NCBI RefSeq assembly: GCF_002968015.1
Contig: NZ_PUIP01000009.1
Span: 248,001-312,000 of the forward strand
Origin: Massilia phosphatilytica
GTDB taxonomy: Bacteria > Pseudomonadota > Gammaproteobacteria > Burkholderiales > Burkholderiaceae_D
Direction: 5' to 3'
DNA length: 64,000 nucleotides
Part shown: one piece after another, positions 28,985 to 37,385 of the stretch
Position numbering within the stretch: position 1 is the stretch's first letter
Layout of the letters: every line of letters starts with the position of its first letter
Notes under the pieces: generated by a model
Database searches by the model: none
What the model was told of the DNA's origin: nothing
The model's input: only the letters and a program-made list of their open reading frames with translations
Position numbers and translations under genes: made by a program

Positions 28985-29057
28985 GGTATATTCCTTCTCA
29001 CAAAAACGGATGCCGAACCTGGGGGGTTCGGCTGTTCAGAACCGAATGATGATTCGA

Positions 29058-29300
29058 TTAGGCGTGGAACGGATTTGCGAACGCGAACAGCATGGCGATA
29101 CCGACGCCGATCAGGAATGCCGCATCGATCAGACCGGCCAGCAGGAACATCTTGGTCTGCAGGGTGTTCATGAGTTCAGGCTGACGTGCCGAAGCTTCCA
29201 GGTATTTGCCACCCATGAGAGCGATACCGATACAGGCACCGATTGCACCCAGGCCGATGATCAGACCGCAAGCCAGCGCAACGTAAGAATAGTCAGTCAT
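29058..29300 (-). CDS. atpE: ATP synthase subunit c
   Basis: 80-aa helical hairpin that forms the rotor ring. Helix 1 has a Gly/Ala-rich packing pattern (ACGLIIGLGAIGACIGIALMGG), the polar loop is SARQPEL, and helix 2 carries the proton-binding carboxylate in LAGLIDAAFLIGVG (Asp59). Residues around Asp59 do not show an obvious sodium-type signature. Confidence 0.96.
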   Translation of the reverse strand: MTDYSYVALACGLIIGLGAIGACIGIALMGGKYLEASARQPELMNTLQTKMFLLAGLIDAAFLIGVGIAMLFAFANPFHA

Positions 29301-29387
29301 TAGATTTACTCCAAAAGTATGTTAAAAAATTAAAAATTTACAACTTCTTTACTACCACTATCTTGGTCGTTCTTGCGTTCGTGCCGA

Positions 29388-30218
29388 TCAGTGGCCTTCG
29401 TGGGCCTGACCGATGTACACCAGCGTCAGCATCATGAAGATGAATGCTTGCAGCACGACGATCAGGATGTGGAAGATTGCCCAGATCGAGCCTGCAATGA
29501 CGTGGCCGATGAAGCCGAACACGGTTGCCGTGGAACCGAGCAGTGCAATCAACAGGAACAGCAGCTCACCGGCGTACATGTTGCCGAACAGTCGCATACC
29601 GAGCGACACGGTTTTTGCTGCGTATTCGATGATGTTGAGGAGCAGGTTGAACGGCGCCATGTAGATGCCGAACGGTGCTGCGAACAGTTCGTGGATCCAG
29701 CCGCCCAGGCCCTTGATCTTGACGCTGTAGTAGAGCATCAGGGACAGCACGCCCAGCGCCATGCCCAGGGTGCCGTTCAGGTCGGCGGTCGGGACGATGC
29801 GGAAATGCGGCTCGCCCATGCCCGTGAGGCGGAAGATGGCGGCGAACAGGTCGACCGGCAGGAAGTCCAGCGCGTTCATCAGCACGACCCAGATGAAGAC
29901 GGTCAGGGCCAGCGGCGCGATGAAGGTGCGGTTACCATGCACGATGGCTTTCGACTGGTCTTCGACCATCTCGACGACCATTTCGACGGCAGCCTGGAAG
30001 CGGCCCGGCACACCGGCGGTAGCGCGACGCGCGGCCATCCACATGATCAGGCAGCCGATCACGCCCATCGTCACGGACCACAGGATCGTGTCGAGGTTCC
30101 ACACGCTGAAGTCGACCACGAAAGTCTGATGACCTTTGGTGAAGTGGCCCAGGTGGTGCTGGATATATTCGCCTGCGGTTGGCGCATGCTCCGCCGCGGT
30201 TTCTACCGTGTTCGTCAT
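29388..30218 (-). CDS. atpB: ATP synthase subunit a
   Basis: 276 aa, 5-6 membrane helices, forming the proton half-channels next to the c ring. The essential arginine lies in KTVSLGMRLFGNMYAGELLFLLIALL; the C-terminal helix region AFIFMMLTLVYIGQAHEGH and the N-terminal FTKGHQTFVVDFSVWNLDTILWSV are family-typical. Overlaps atpI by 4 bases. Confidence 0.96.
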   Translation of the reverse strand: MTNTVETAAEHAPTAGEYIQHHLGHFTKGHQTFVVDFSVWNLDTILWSVTMGVIGCLIMWMAARRATAGVPGRFQAAVEMVVEMVEDQSKAIVHGNRTFIAPLALTVFIWVVLMNALDFLPVDLFAAIFRLTGMGEPHFRIVPTADLNGTLGMALGVLSLMLYYSVKIKGLGGWIHELFAAPFGIYMAPFNLLLNIIEYAAKTVSLGMRLFGNMYAGELLFLLIALLGSTATVFGFIGHVIAGSIWAIFHILIVVLQAFIFMMLTLVYIGQAHEGH

Positions 30219-30559
30219 TGTTTATGCCCAAATAATAAAATGATGTAACTTTTCAGCGCCACGATGAACCCGCCCAGCAGGGCCAGCCAGTTCAGGCCGT
30301 GGTACAGCCGCGCCGTTGCGTACAGCAGCGCGAGCGTTAAAGCAATCTTTACAAATTCCCAGATGAAAAATGTGGCAGGGTTTGGACCGCCCATTTTTTG
30401 TGAACTGGCGAACAGGCGAAAAGCCATGATGCCATTGGGCACGACACAACACATCCCGCCAAGTACCGCCGAAAACATCGCAGCCCACCCCCCAAGCAGT
30501 CCGGCGATTACGCCGGCCACAAGTGTTGCCAGAATTTGCAGGGAGACCAAGCGCAGCAT
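30215..30559 (-). CDS. atpI: ATP synthase assembly protein I
   Basis: 114 aa from the ATG at 30559 (MLRLVSLQILATLVAGVIAG); the frame is open upstream but includes the promoter, so translation there is unlikely. Four hydrophobic helices with GGMCCVVPNGIMAFRLF and FFIWEFVKIALTLALLY, the AtpI/UncI pattern. Helps c-ring assembly in characterised systems. First gene of the operon; its stop overlaps the atpB start. Confidence 0.9.
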   Translation of the reverse strand: MLRLVSLQILATLVAGVIAGLLGGWAAMFSAVLGGMCCVVPNGIMAFRLFASSQKMGGPNPATFFIWEFVKIALTLALLYATARLYHGLNWLALLGGFIVALKSYIILLFGHKQ

Positions 30560-30628
30560 TTTTCTGTTCTTTTCGCGCCAGCCGTGGTGGAACCGTGTAA
30601 CGGTATGGTAATTACATGAATCAGCGGG

Positions 30629-30658
30629 ATTATAAGGTGTTATCGGAGCCATAGTCAA
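30629..30658 (-). promoter_or_regulatory. Sigma-70 promoter of the atp operon
   Basis: Read on the minus strand: -35 TTGACT (30658-30653), an 18-bp spacer, and a perfect -10 TATAAT (30634-30629). It lies about 70 bp upstream of the atpI start. Near-consensus elements fit a strongly expressed housekeeping operon. Confidence 0.78.
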
Positions 30659-30925
30659 ACTCTTCCATCCCTGCGCACGCTTATATCGGGTGTAAAAACG
30701 ACAAAACAAATGTCCTGAAAACTGTTAAATTTCCTACGAAATGTTGTGTAATTACGACTGTTGAGCGAGGTAAACTGATAGTTCCGGCCATGCATATGCC
30801 CTATGGAAAGGTCTGATAACACGGCCTGGAGCATGCTCGCCGGTCTTCGCGTTTTGCACCGTGGAAGTGAGGACGCTGAGCAGTGGGAGTGCGTGGGCGC
30901 GTCGTCGTGGTGCACCCGGTGTGGA

Positions 30926-30955
30926 TAAAAAAATGCCGGGCACGCGACCCGGCAT
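30926..30955 (-). terminator. Terminator of the mnmG-rsmG-parAB cluster
   Basis: Stem ATGCCGGG/CCCGGCAT (30933-30940 and 30948-30955) followed on the minus strand by a run of T. It starts 20 bp after the parB stop and separates the par and atp transcripts. Confidence 0.82.
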
Positions 30956-30974
30956 GGATGAAAGCGTCGCGGCG

Positions 30975-31859
30975 TCAGGCGCGCAGGCGCGCGAGCACCG
31001 TGTCGAGGACGTCGAGATCGGCGAAGTCGATGATCATCTGTCCCCTGCCCTTCGGCCCCATCTTGAACGCGACCGGCGTCGCCAGGCGGTCCGACAGTTC
31101 TTCCTCGAGACGCACGATGTCGCCCGATTTTTCTTTCTGGCGCGCCGCGACCGGCGGTGCGTTCTGTTCTTCCAGCGCGCGCGCCACCATCTTTTCCGTC
31201 TCGCGCACGGACAGGCGCTTGGCGATCACCTGGTTCGCCAGCCCGATCTGGCTGGCCGCGTCGACGGCGAGCAGCGCACGGGCATGGCCCATGTCGATGT
31301 CACCCGCCATCAGCATCGTCTGCACGGGCTGCGCGAGGTTCACGAGGCGCAGCAGGTTCGACACGGCGCTGCGCGAACGGCCGACGGCCTGCGCCGCCTG
31401 CTCGTGGGTAAAACTGAATTCCGAGATCAGGCGCGCGATGCCCTGCGCTTCTTCCAGCGGGTTCAGGTCTTCGCGCTGGATGTTTTCGATGAGCGCCATC
31501 GCGGCGGCGTTCTGGTCGTCCACCTCGCGCACGAGCACGGGGATCTCGTCCAGGCCCGCCAGCTGGGCCGCGCGAAAGCGCCGTTCGCCGGCGATGATCT
31601 CGTAGCGCGCGCCGTTGGCGGACGTGTCGATCGGCCGCACGAGCACCGGCTGCATGATGCCCTGGGATTTGATCGATGCCGCCAGCTCGGCCAGCGAGCC
31701 GTCGTCCATGCGCGTGCGCGGCTGGTATTTGCCGGCCTGGATCTGACCGACCTGCAGCAGGGACGGCGCACCCGACGGTGCGGCGGGCGTTTCGGGAGCG
31801 TCTCCACCCAGCAGCGCGTCGAGACCGCGGCCGAGTCCTTTGAGTTTTTTGGTTGCCAT
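30975..31859 (-). CDS. parB: Chromosome partitioning protein ParB
   Basis: 294 aa. CTPase clamp that loads at parS and spreads. N-terminus KLKGLGRGLDALLGG interacts with ParA. The CTP/box II region is EIIAGERRFRAAQLAGLDEIPVLV, the NIQREDLNPLEEAQG motif follows, and the HTH is EFSFTHEQAAQAVGRSRSAVSNLLRLVNL. The C-terminal dimerisation segment is intact. Downstream of parA with 18 bp between. Three parS sites lie within 6 kb. Confidence 0.95.
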   Translation of the reverse strand: MATKKLKGLGRGLDALLGGDAPETPAAPSGAPSLLQVGQIQAGKYQPRTRMDDGSLAELAASIKSQGIMQPVLVRPIDTSANGARYEIIAGERRFRAAQLAGLDEIPVLVREVDDQNAAAMALIENIQREDLNPLEEAQGIARLISEFSFTHEQAAQAVGRSRSAVSNLLRLVNLAQPVQTMLMAGDIDMGHARALLAVDAASQIGLANQVIAKRLSVRETEKMVARALEEQNAPPVAARQKEKSGDIVRLEEELSDRLATPVAFKMGPKGRGQMIIDFADLDVLDTVLARLRA

Positions 31860-31877
31860 GACGTTGATAAGTTCTGG

Positions 31878-32648
31878 TTACATTGTCTTGATGCGCTCGA
31901 CCATCTCGGCACCGAAGGCGATGTAGGCCTGCGCGCCTTTCGAGGACGGGTCGAACGTGACGCCCGGGATGCCGTACGACGGCGCTTCCGCCAGGCGCAC
32001 ATTGCGCGGGATGATCGTCTTGAACACCTTGTCGCCGAAGTGCTGTTCGAGCTGCGCCGACACTTGCTGCGACAAAGTCATGCGCGGATCGAACATCACG
32101 CGCAGCAGGCCGATGATGCGCAGATCATGGTTCAGGTTCGCATGCACCTTCTTGATCGTGTTCACGAGATCCGACAGGCCTTCCAGCGCGTAGTACTCGC
32201 ACTGCATCGGGATGATGACGCCGTGCGCGGACACGAGACCGTTCAGGGTCAGCATCGACAGCGCGGGCGGGCAGTCGATCAGGATGAAATCGTAGTCGGC
32301 GTCGACCTTGGCCAGCGCTTCCTTCAGGCGGCGCTCGCGGTTTTCGAGCTCGACCATCTCCACTTCGGCGCCGGCCAGTTCGCGGTTGGCGGGCAGCACG
32401 TCGAAGCGCCCCGCTTCGCTGCGCAGGCGCGCAGTGGCCACGTCGGCTTCGCCCAGCAGAACCTCATAAATCGACGAGGTCAGCCCTGCCTTGTTGATGC
32501 CCGCGCCCATGGTGGCATTGCCCTGCGGGTCGAGGTCGACCAGCAGCACGCGCTGGTCCAGCTTGGCGAGACCGGCCGACAGGTTCACGCTGGTGGTGGT
32601 CTTGCCGACCCCGCCCTTCTGGTTTGCTACGCAAAAAATTTTCGCCAT
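31878..32648 (-). CDS. parA: Chromosome partitioning ATPase ParA
   Basis: 256 aa, short (chromosomal) ParA without an N-terminal HTH. Deviant Walker A FCVANQKGGVGKTTTSVNLSAGLA, Walker A' LLVDLDPQGNATMG, and Walker B DFILIDCPPALSMLTLN are visible. It binds nucleoid DNA non-specifically and moves ParB-parS complexes. Follows rsmG across 116 bp that contain an AT-rich candidate promoter/operator and a parS-like site. Confidence 0.95.
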   Translation of the reverse strand: MAKIFCVANQKGGVGKTTTSVNLSAGLAKLDQRVLLVDLDPQGNATMGAGINKAGLTSSIYEVLLGEADVATARLRSEAGRFDVLPANRELAGAEVEMVELENRERRLKEALAKVDADYDFILIDCPPALSMLTLNGLVSAHGVIIPMQCEYYALEGLSDLVNTIKKVHANLNHDLRIIGLLRVMFDPRMTLSQQVSAQLEQHFGDKVFKTIIPRNVRLAEAPSYGIPGVTFDPSSKGAQAYIAFGAEMVERIKTM

Positions 32649-32679
32649 GTATGCCCTTATCAGTCATACGGTTAATACC

Positions 32680-32740
32680 ATTAAAACGATTTATACGATT
32701 TATATGGTAATAACGGTATAAACTGTTTATACAGTTTATC
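32680..32740 (-). promoter_or_regulatory. AT-rich repeat/inverted repeat upstream of parA
   Basis: Contains a perfect tandem ACGATTTAT pair (32686-32703) and an 8-bp inverted repeat ATAAACTG...CAGTTTAT (32718-32739, 6-nt loop). It lies 30-90 bp upstream of the parA start, in otherwise GC-rich DNA. Plausibly the parAB promoter with an operator; no factor can be named from sequence. Confidence 0.45.
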
Positions 32741-32760
32741 TGCTTATTTGCCGACCGGAT

Positions 32761-32776
32761 TGTTTCACGTGGAACG
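32761..32776. promoter_or_regulatory. parS-like site (14/16)
   Basis: TGTTTCACGTGGAACG differs from the consensus TGTTTCACGTGAAACA at two positions. It overlaps the 3' end of rsmG (stop at 32765-32767) and lies upstream of parA. Confidence 0.7.
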
Positions 32777-33412
32777 TTCGATGAATACCAGATGACGCTC
32801 GGCGCCCAGTCTGGGGACCTCCAGCGGTTCCACCTTGTCGACCTTCCACTCTGCCGGCAGCCGTTCCTGTTCGTCTTTCGGTGCCACCCCTTTCAGGGCG
32901 ATGTAGCGGCCCCCGTCAGCCAGCAGGTGCGAAGACCAGTTGACGAAATCCGACAGGTCGGCAAAAGCACGCGAGGTGATGACGTCGAATTTGTCGCTCA
33001 CCTGCAGTTGCTCCACCCGTGCCGTGTACACCGTGACGTTGACCAGGCCCAGTTCCGCTTTCACTTGTGTCAGGAAGGCCGTTTTTTTGTGGACCGTGTC
33101 GATCATCGACACTTTCATGTCCGGACGCACGATTGCCAGCACGATGCCCGGCAAACCACCGCCGGAACCCACATCCAGCACGTTCTTTGCAGCCGCGAAT
33201 GCCGGTACGGCCGCCAGCGAATCCAGCAGGTGGTGCGTGACCATCTGCATCGGGTCGCGCAAGGACGTCAGGTTGTAGACGGCATTCCACTTGAACATCA
33301 ACGCCAGGTAATTCATCAGCTTGTCCTGCTGGGCCGGACTCACGTCGAGGCGCATCGCGGCGATGCCCTCCTCCAGCACAGCGGACAAGGCCGCTCGATC
33401 AAAATTCTTCAT
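32765..33412 (-). CDS. rsmG: 16S rRNA (guanine-527-N7)-methyltransferase
   Basis: 215 aa (GidB). SAM-binding motif NVLDVGSGGGLPGIVLAI, then SMIDTVHKKTAFLTQVKAELGLVNVTVYTARVEQL, and ITSRAFADLSDFVNW are the GidB signature. Methylates G527 of 16S rRNA. Overlaps the upstream mnmG stop by 4 bases, so it is translationally coupled as in many gidAB operons. Confidence 0.95.
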   Translation of the reverse strand: MKNFDRAALSAVLEEGIAAMRLDVSPAQQDKLMNYLALMFKWNAVYNLTSLRDPMQMVTHHLLDSLAAVPAFAAAKNVLDVGSGGGLPGIVLAIVRPDMKVSMIDTVHKKTAFLTQVKAELGLVNVTVYTARVEQLQVSDKFDVITSRAFADLSDFVNWSSHLLADGGRYIALKGVAPKDEQERLPAEWKVDKVEPLEVPRLGAERHLVFIERST

Positions 33413-35343
33413 GCGGCCGATTCCTCGTTCGGGACACTGGTAAAACCCTTGGCGCCGCGTTTTTTCAGATGCACGAGCAGCAAGGAAATTGCCGCCGGCG
33501 TCACGCCGGAAATGCGCGAGGCCTGGCCCAGCGTCTCCGGACGCTGTTTATCGAGCTTCTGGCGCACTTCGATCGACAATGCCGAGATCTCCAGATAGTT
33601 CAGGTTTTCCGGCAATTTCAGGTTTTCGTAATGGTCGTGGCGTTCCACCTCGCGCGCCTGGCGGTCGATATAGCCCGAATACTTCAGCTGGATTTCGACC
33701 TGTTCCTTCACGGCCGGATCTTCCACGCCCGGGCCACCCAGCGCCTGGCCGTCGACGCCCTGCAGGGTCACCAGCTTGTCGTACTCGACGCCCGGACGGC
33801 GCAGCAGGTCCGCCAGGTTGTACTCGCGCTCGATGGCTTGGCCGATCACGCGTTCGGATTCGGCGGCGGCGAGGATGCGCGGGTTCACCCACGTCGCACG
33901 CAGGCGTTCCAGTTCGCGCGCGACCGCTTCGCGCTTGCGCTCGAACGCTTCCCACTGCGCATCGCCGACGACGCCCAGTTTGCGGCCGATCTCCGTCAGG
34001 CGCATGTCGGCATTGTCTTCGCGCAGCGACAGGCGATACTCGGCGCGGCTCGTGAACATGCGGTACGGCTCCGCCACGCCCTGCGTCGTCAGGTCGTCCA
34101 CGAGCACGCCCAAATACGCTTCGGAACGGGACGGCGTCCAGGCCTCGCGGCCCTGCGTCTGCAGCGCCGCGTTGATACCGGCCAGCATGCCCTGCGCCGC
34201 GGCCTCTTCGTAGCCGGTCGTGCCGTTGATCTGGCCGGCGAAGAACAGCCCTTGCACCGCCTTCGTTTCCAGCGACGCCTTCAGGCCGCGCGGGTCGAAA
34301 TAATCGTATTCGATCGCATAGCCGGGACGCAGGATGAACGCGTTTTCCAGGCCGCGCATCGAGCGCACCAGGTCCAGCTGCACGTCGAACGGCAGGCTCG
34401 TCGAGATACCATTCGGATAAAACTCGTTCGTCGTCAGGCCTTCCGGTTCGAGGAAGATCTGGTGCGATTCCTTGGCCGCGAAGCGGTGGATCTTGTCTTC
34501 GATCGACGGGCAGTAGCGCGGACCGACGCCTTCGATCACGCCCGTGTACATCGGGCTGCGGTCGAGGCCGTTGCGGATGATGTCGTGCGTCTGCGCATTC
34601 GTGTGCGTGACCCAGCACGGCAACTGTTTCGGGTGCATGGCCGTAGTGCCCATGTACGAGAACACGGGGACCGGATCAAGGTCGCCCGGCTGTTCCGTCA
34701 TCACGGAGAAGTCGATGCTGCGGCCGTCAATGCGCGGCGGCGTGCCCGTTTTCAAACGGCCCTGCGGCAGTTTGAGTTCTTTCAGGCGCGCCGACAGGGA
34801 GACCGCCGGCGGGTCACCCGCACGGCCAGCCGAATAATTCTGCAGGCCGATGTGGATCTTACCGTCGAGGAAAGTACCGGCCGTCAGCACGACGGCACGC
34901 GCACGGAAGCGCAGGCCGATCTGCGTGACGGCACCGACGACACGGTCGCCTTCGACCATCAGGTCGTCGACCGCCTGCTGGAACAGCCACAAATTCGGCT
35001 GATTTTCCAGGCGCGAACGGATCGCCTGTTTGTACAGCATGCGGTCGGCCTGGGCACGCGTGGCGCGCACGGCCGGGCCCTTCGATGAGTTCAGGATGCG
35101 GAACTGGATGCCCGCTTCGTCGGTGGCGATGGCCATCGCGCCGCCCATAGCGTCCACTTCCTTAACGAGGTGGCCCTTGCCGATACCGCCGATGGACGGG
35201 TTGCAGGACATCGCGCCCAGGGTTTCAATGTTATGAGTGAGCAACAGGGTCTTCTGGCCCATGCGCGCAGACGCGAGCGCAGCTTCGGTGCCAGCATGGC
35301 CGCCGCCAACGACGATCACGTCGAATTCTGTCGGAAATAGCAT
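33409..35343 (-). CDS. mnmG: tRNA uridine-5-carboxymethylaminomethyl synthesis protein MnmG
   Basis: 644 aa (GidA). FAD-binding N-terminus VIVVGGGHAGTEAALASARMG, then MSCNPSIGGIGKGHLVKEVDAMGG, TAGTFLDGKIHIG and GRLKTGTPPRIDGRSI (catalytic-region Cys is replaced by the usual GTPPR context). C-terminal helical part RLSLREDNADMRLTEIGR. Works with MnmE to modify U34 of several tRNAs. First gene of the mnmG-rsmG-parA-parB series; 147 bp upstream it faces the DUF1176 gene across a perfect parS. Confidence 0.96.
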   Translation of the reverse strand: MLFPTEFDVIVVGGGHAGTEAALASARMGQKTLLLTHNIETLGAMSCNPSIGGIGKGHLVKEVDAMGGAMAIATDEAGIQFRILNSSKGPAVRATRAQADRMLYKQAIRSRLENQPNLWLFQQAVDDLMVEGDRVVGAVTQIGLRFRARAVVLTAGTFLDGKIHIGLQNYSAGRAGDPPAVSLSARLKELKLPQGRLKTGTPPRIDGRSIDFSVMTEQPGDLDPVPVFSYMGTTAMHPKQLPCWVTHTNAQTHDIIRNGLDRSPMYTGVIEGVGPRYCPSIEDKIHRFAAKESHQIFLEPEGLTTNEFYPNGISTSLPFDVQLDLVRSMRGLENAFILRPGYAIEYDYFDPRGLKASLETKAVQGLFFAGQINGTTGYEEAAAQGMLAGINAALQTQGREAWTPSRSEAYLGVLVDDLTTQGVAEPYRMFTSRAEYRLSLREDNADMRLTEIGRKLGVVGDAQWEAFERKREAVARELERLRATWVNPRILAAAESERVIGQAIEREYNLADLLRRPGVEYDKLVTLQGVDGQALGGPGVEDPAVKEQVEIQLKYSGYIDRQAREVERHDHYENLKLPENLNYLEISALSIEVRQKLDKQRPETLGQASRISGVTPAAISLLLVHLKKRGAKGFTSVPNEESAA

Positions 35344-35430
35344 GATGGAATGTGTTGCGAGGAGGATTAAGCGAGGATTATAGATTCTTTTTTCCGCACG
35401 GCTTCGGCTCGGCCACGAAAACGACAGATT

Positions 35431-35446
35431 TGTTTCACGTGAAACA
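35431..35446. promoter_or_regulatory. parS site, perfect 16-bp consensus
   Basis: TGTTTCACGTGAAACA, the exact palindrome bound by chromosomal ParB. Lies in the 147-bp gap between divergent mnmG and the DUF1176 gene. Confidence 0.93.
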
Positions 35447-35490
35447 AAGTCGTGTTAGCATTTTCGCCACACTCACCCTACCTTGCAGCC

Positions 35491-36537
35491 ATGCCGAAAC
35501 GCCGATATCTGCCCTACTTCCTGGTTGTTGCCAGTGCTACCGCCGGTGCCTATCCGCGTTCCGATCTGCCGTCGACCACGTTCAGTCACAAGGATTGGGA
35601 GCTTGCCTGCGACAACACGAGAACCTGCCGCGCCGTCGGCTATCACGAAGAAGACGACGGTCCGAACGCCACGATCCTGCTGACCCGCGCCGCCGGACCG
35701 AACCAGCCTGTCACGGTCGAACTGCAACTGGCCGACGACGAACGCCGTCCCGCGCCCGCCCAGCTAGCCATGACCGTCGATGGCCGCGCACTCGGCATCG
35801 TCCGCACCGATCCCAAGATGTCCACGCTGATGCTCACGGAGCCGCAAGTTCGTGCCTTGCTGCCAGCGCTGTTGAAGGATGGCCGCATCGCCTGGACCGG
35901 CAAGGGCACGACGTGGACCATCCCGACGGCGGGCGCCAATGCCGTGCTGCTCAAGATGGACGAGTTCCAGGGCCGGCTCGAGACGCCCGGTGCGTTAGTG
36001 CGCAAGGGAAGCAAACCCGAATCAAATGTTCTGCCGCCATTGCCAGCGCCAGAGATTCTGGCGGGTGCCGTCATCCAGGACAAGAACCCGATCAAGCTAA
36101 CCGCCGCGCAGACCCGCGACATAAAAGCCGCGCTGCGCAAGACCGTCAAAGACGGCGACTGCGAACTGCTGGACTCGACGTCCGAAACGGCAGGCCAGCT
36201 CGAGGTGCGACGCTTTACGAAGGACAAGCTGCTCGTGTCGCACACATGCTGGATCGCTGCCTACAACACGGGCGACGGCTACTGGGTCGTCGATACGAAG
36301 CCGCCTTACTCCGCCGTCCTCGTCACGACGTCCGCCACCGATTACGATGACGGCGTCATCACATCGTTCCAGAAGGGACGCGGCATCGCCGACTGTGTGG
36401 CTACGGCGACCTGGACGTGGGACGGTCGCACCTTCGCCCAAACGTCCGACAAGACAACCGGCATGTGCCGGCAGATCACGCCCGGCGGCGCGTGGGATTT
36501 ACCGACGCTCGTCACGCACGTGCGCAAGTCGCGTTGA
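35491..36537 (+). CDS. DUF1176 family exported protein
   Basis: 348 aa from the ATG at 35491; an upstream GTG at 35452 adds 13 residues but would interrupt the signal peptide. Leader MPKRRYLPYFLVVASATAGAYP. DUF1176 features: FSHKDWELACDNTRTCRAVGYHEE near the N-terminus, then LTAAQTRDIKAAL..GDCELL, and GYWVVDTKPPYSAVLVT and CVATATWTWDGRTF..TTGMCR with paired cysteines. Periplasmic by inference; function unknown. Flanked by two parS sites, one on each side. Confidence 0.8.
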   Translation: MPKRRYLPYFLVVASATAGAYPRSDLPSTTFSHKDWELACDNTRTCRAVGYHEEDDGPNATILLTRAAGPNQPVTVELQLADDERRPAPAQLAMTVDGRALGIVRTDPKMSTLMLTEPQVRALLPALLKDGRIAWTGKGTTWTIPTAGANAVLLKMDEFQGRLETPGALVRKGSKPESNVLPPLPAPEILAGAVIQDKNPIKLTAAQTRDIKAALRKTVKDGDCELLDSTSETAGQLEVRRFTKDKLLVSHTCWIAAYNTGDGYWVVDTKPPYSAVLVTTSATDYDDGVITSFQKGRGIADCVATATWTWDGRTFAQTSDKTTGMCRQITPGGAWDLPTLVTHVRKSR

Positions 36538-36538
36538 C

Positions 36539-36554
36539 TGTTCCACGTGAAACA
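36539..36554. promoter_or_regulatory. parS site (15/16)
   Basis: TGTTCCACGTGAAACA, one substitution from consensus. Lies in the 18-bp gap between the convergent DUF1176 gene (stop at 36537) and the permease gene (stop at 36556). Confidence 0.85.
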
Positions 36555-36555
36555 A

Positions 36556-37326
36556 TTACCAGCCCAGCCGCTTGAACGTATCGAACGCTGTCTTTACGAT
36601 AAGCAGCCCGACAACAACGAGGAACAGCTTACGCACGAAGCCACTCCCATGCTTCAGCGCCAGCCGCGTCCCGACCAGTGAACCGGCGATCTGGCACACG
36701 GCCATCAACAGGCCCAGTTGCCAGAGCAAATGGCCGCTGTAGCCGAACCAGATTAGCGCCGAGATATTGCATGCGACGTTGACGATCTTCGCTGCCGCCG
36801 ACGCGCTGAGGAAATCGAAACCGAAGAAGCGGACGAACAGGAAGATCAGGAAGCTACCGGTACCGGGACCGAAAAAGCCGTCATAAAAACCGATGGCAGC
36901 GCCGACGCCCATCGCCAGCAGCCGTTCCGTCATCCCGCTGTGAGCCGGTGCATGCACGGCGCCCAGGTCTTTCTTCTTGTACGTGTACACGGCCACCGCG
37001 ACAAGGATCAGCGGCAGCAGACTCCGGACGAAGTCACCCGGCACGCGGGTCACGGTCCACGCACCGATAAATGACAGCGCGAACGCGGCGAGGGCCGCCG
37101 GTGCCGCAGTGCTCCATGCCACTGTCACGCGGCGCGAGTATTTGACAGCGGCCACTGCGGTACCGAACATCGCCGCCAGTTTATTGGTGCCCAGCAGGGT
37201 CGCCGGCACCTCTCTCGGGAACATGGCGAACATCGCCGGAATCTGGATCAATCCGCCCCCACCGACGACAGCATCCACAAGACCGGCAACGAAGGCCGCG
37301 ACGGCCAGCAGGGCAAAATCGAACAT
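36556..37326 (-). CDS. TauE/SafE (TSUP) family permease
   Basis: 256 aa with 7-8 membrane helices. N-terminal motif AAFVAGLVDAVVGGGGLIQIPAMFA and the repeat-half motif GFYDGFFGPGTGSFLIFLFVRFFGFDFLSASAAAKIVN are the TSUP signatures. Related proteins export sulfite or organosulfur anions, but the substrate here is not evident. Monocistronic. Confidence 0.88.
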   Translation of the reverse strand: MFDFALLAVAAFVAGLVDAVVGGGGLIQIPAMFAMFPREVPATLLGTNKLAAMFGTAVAAVKYSRRVTVAWSTAAPAALAAFALSFIGAWTVTRVPGDFVRSLLPLILVAVAVYTYKKKDLGAVHAPAHSGMTERLLAMGVGAAIGFYDGFFGPGTGSFLIFLFVRFFGFDFLSASAAAKIVNVACNISALIWFGYSGHLLWQLGLLMAVCQIAGSLVGTRLALKHGSGFVRKLFLVVVGLLIVKTAFDTFKRLGW

Positions 37327-37385
37327 GATGAATAACGCGTAAAAGCGCTATTGTAGTCCGACACCCTTGTTGCGCCGCAACAAAC

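Larger units (their letters stand above)
30560..30974. other. 415-bp intergenic region between atpI and parB
   Basis: Holds the atp promoter (30629-30658, minus strand) and the parB terminator hairpin near 30926-30955. The part between, about 30660-30920, is AT-richer than its surroundings on the atp side; I see no gene, RNA or repeat in it. Confidence 0.6.
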
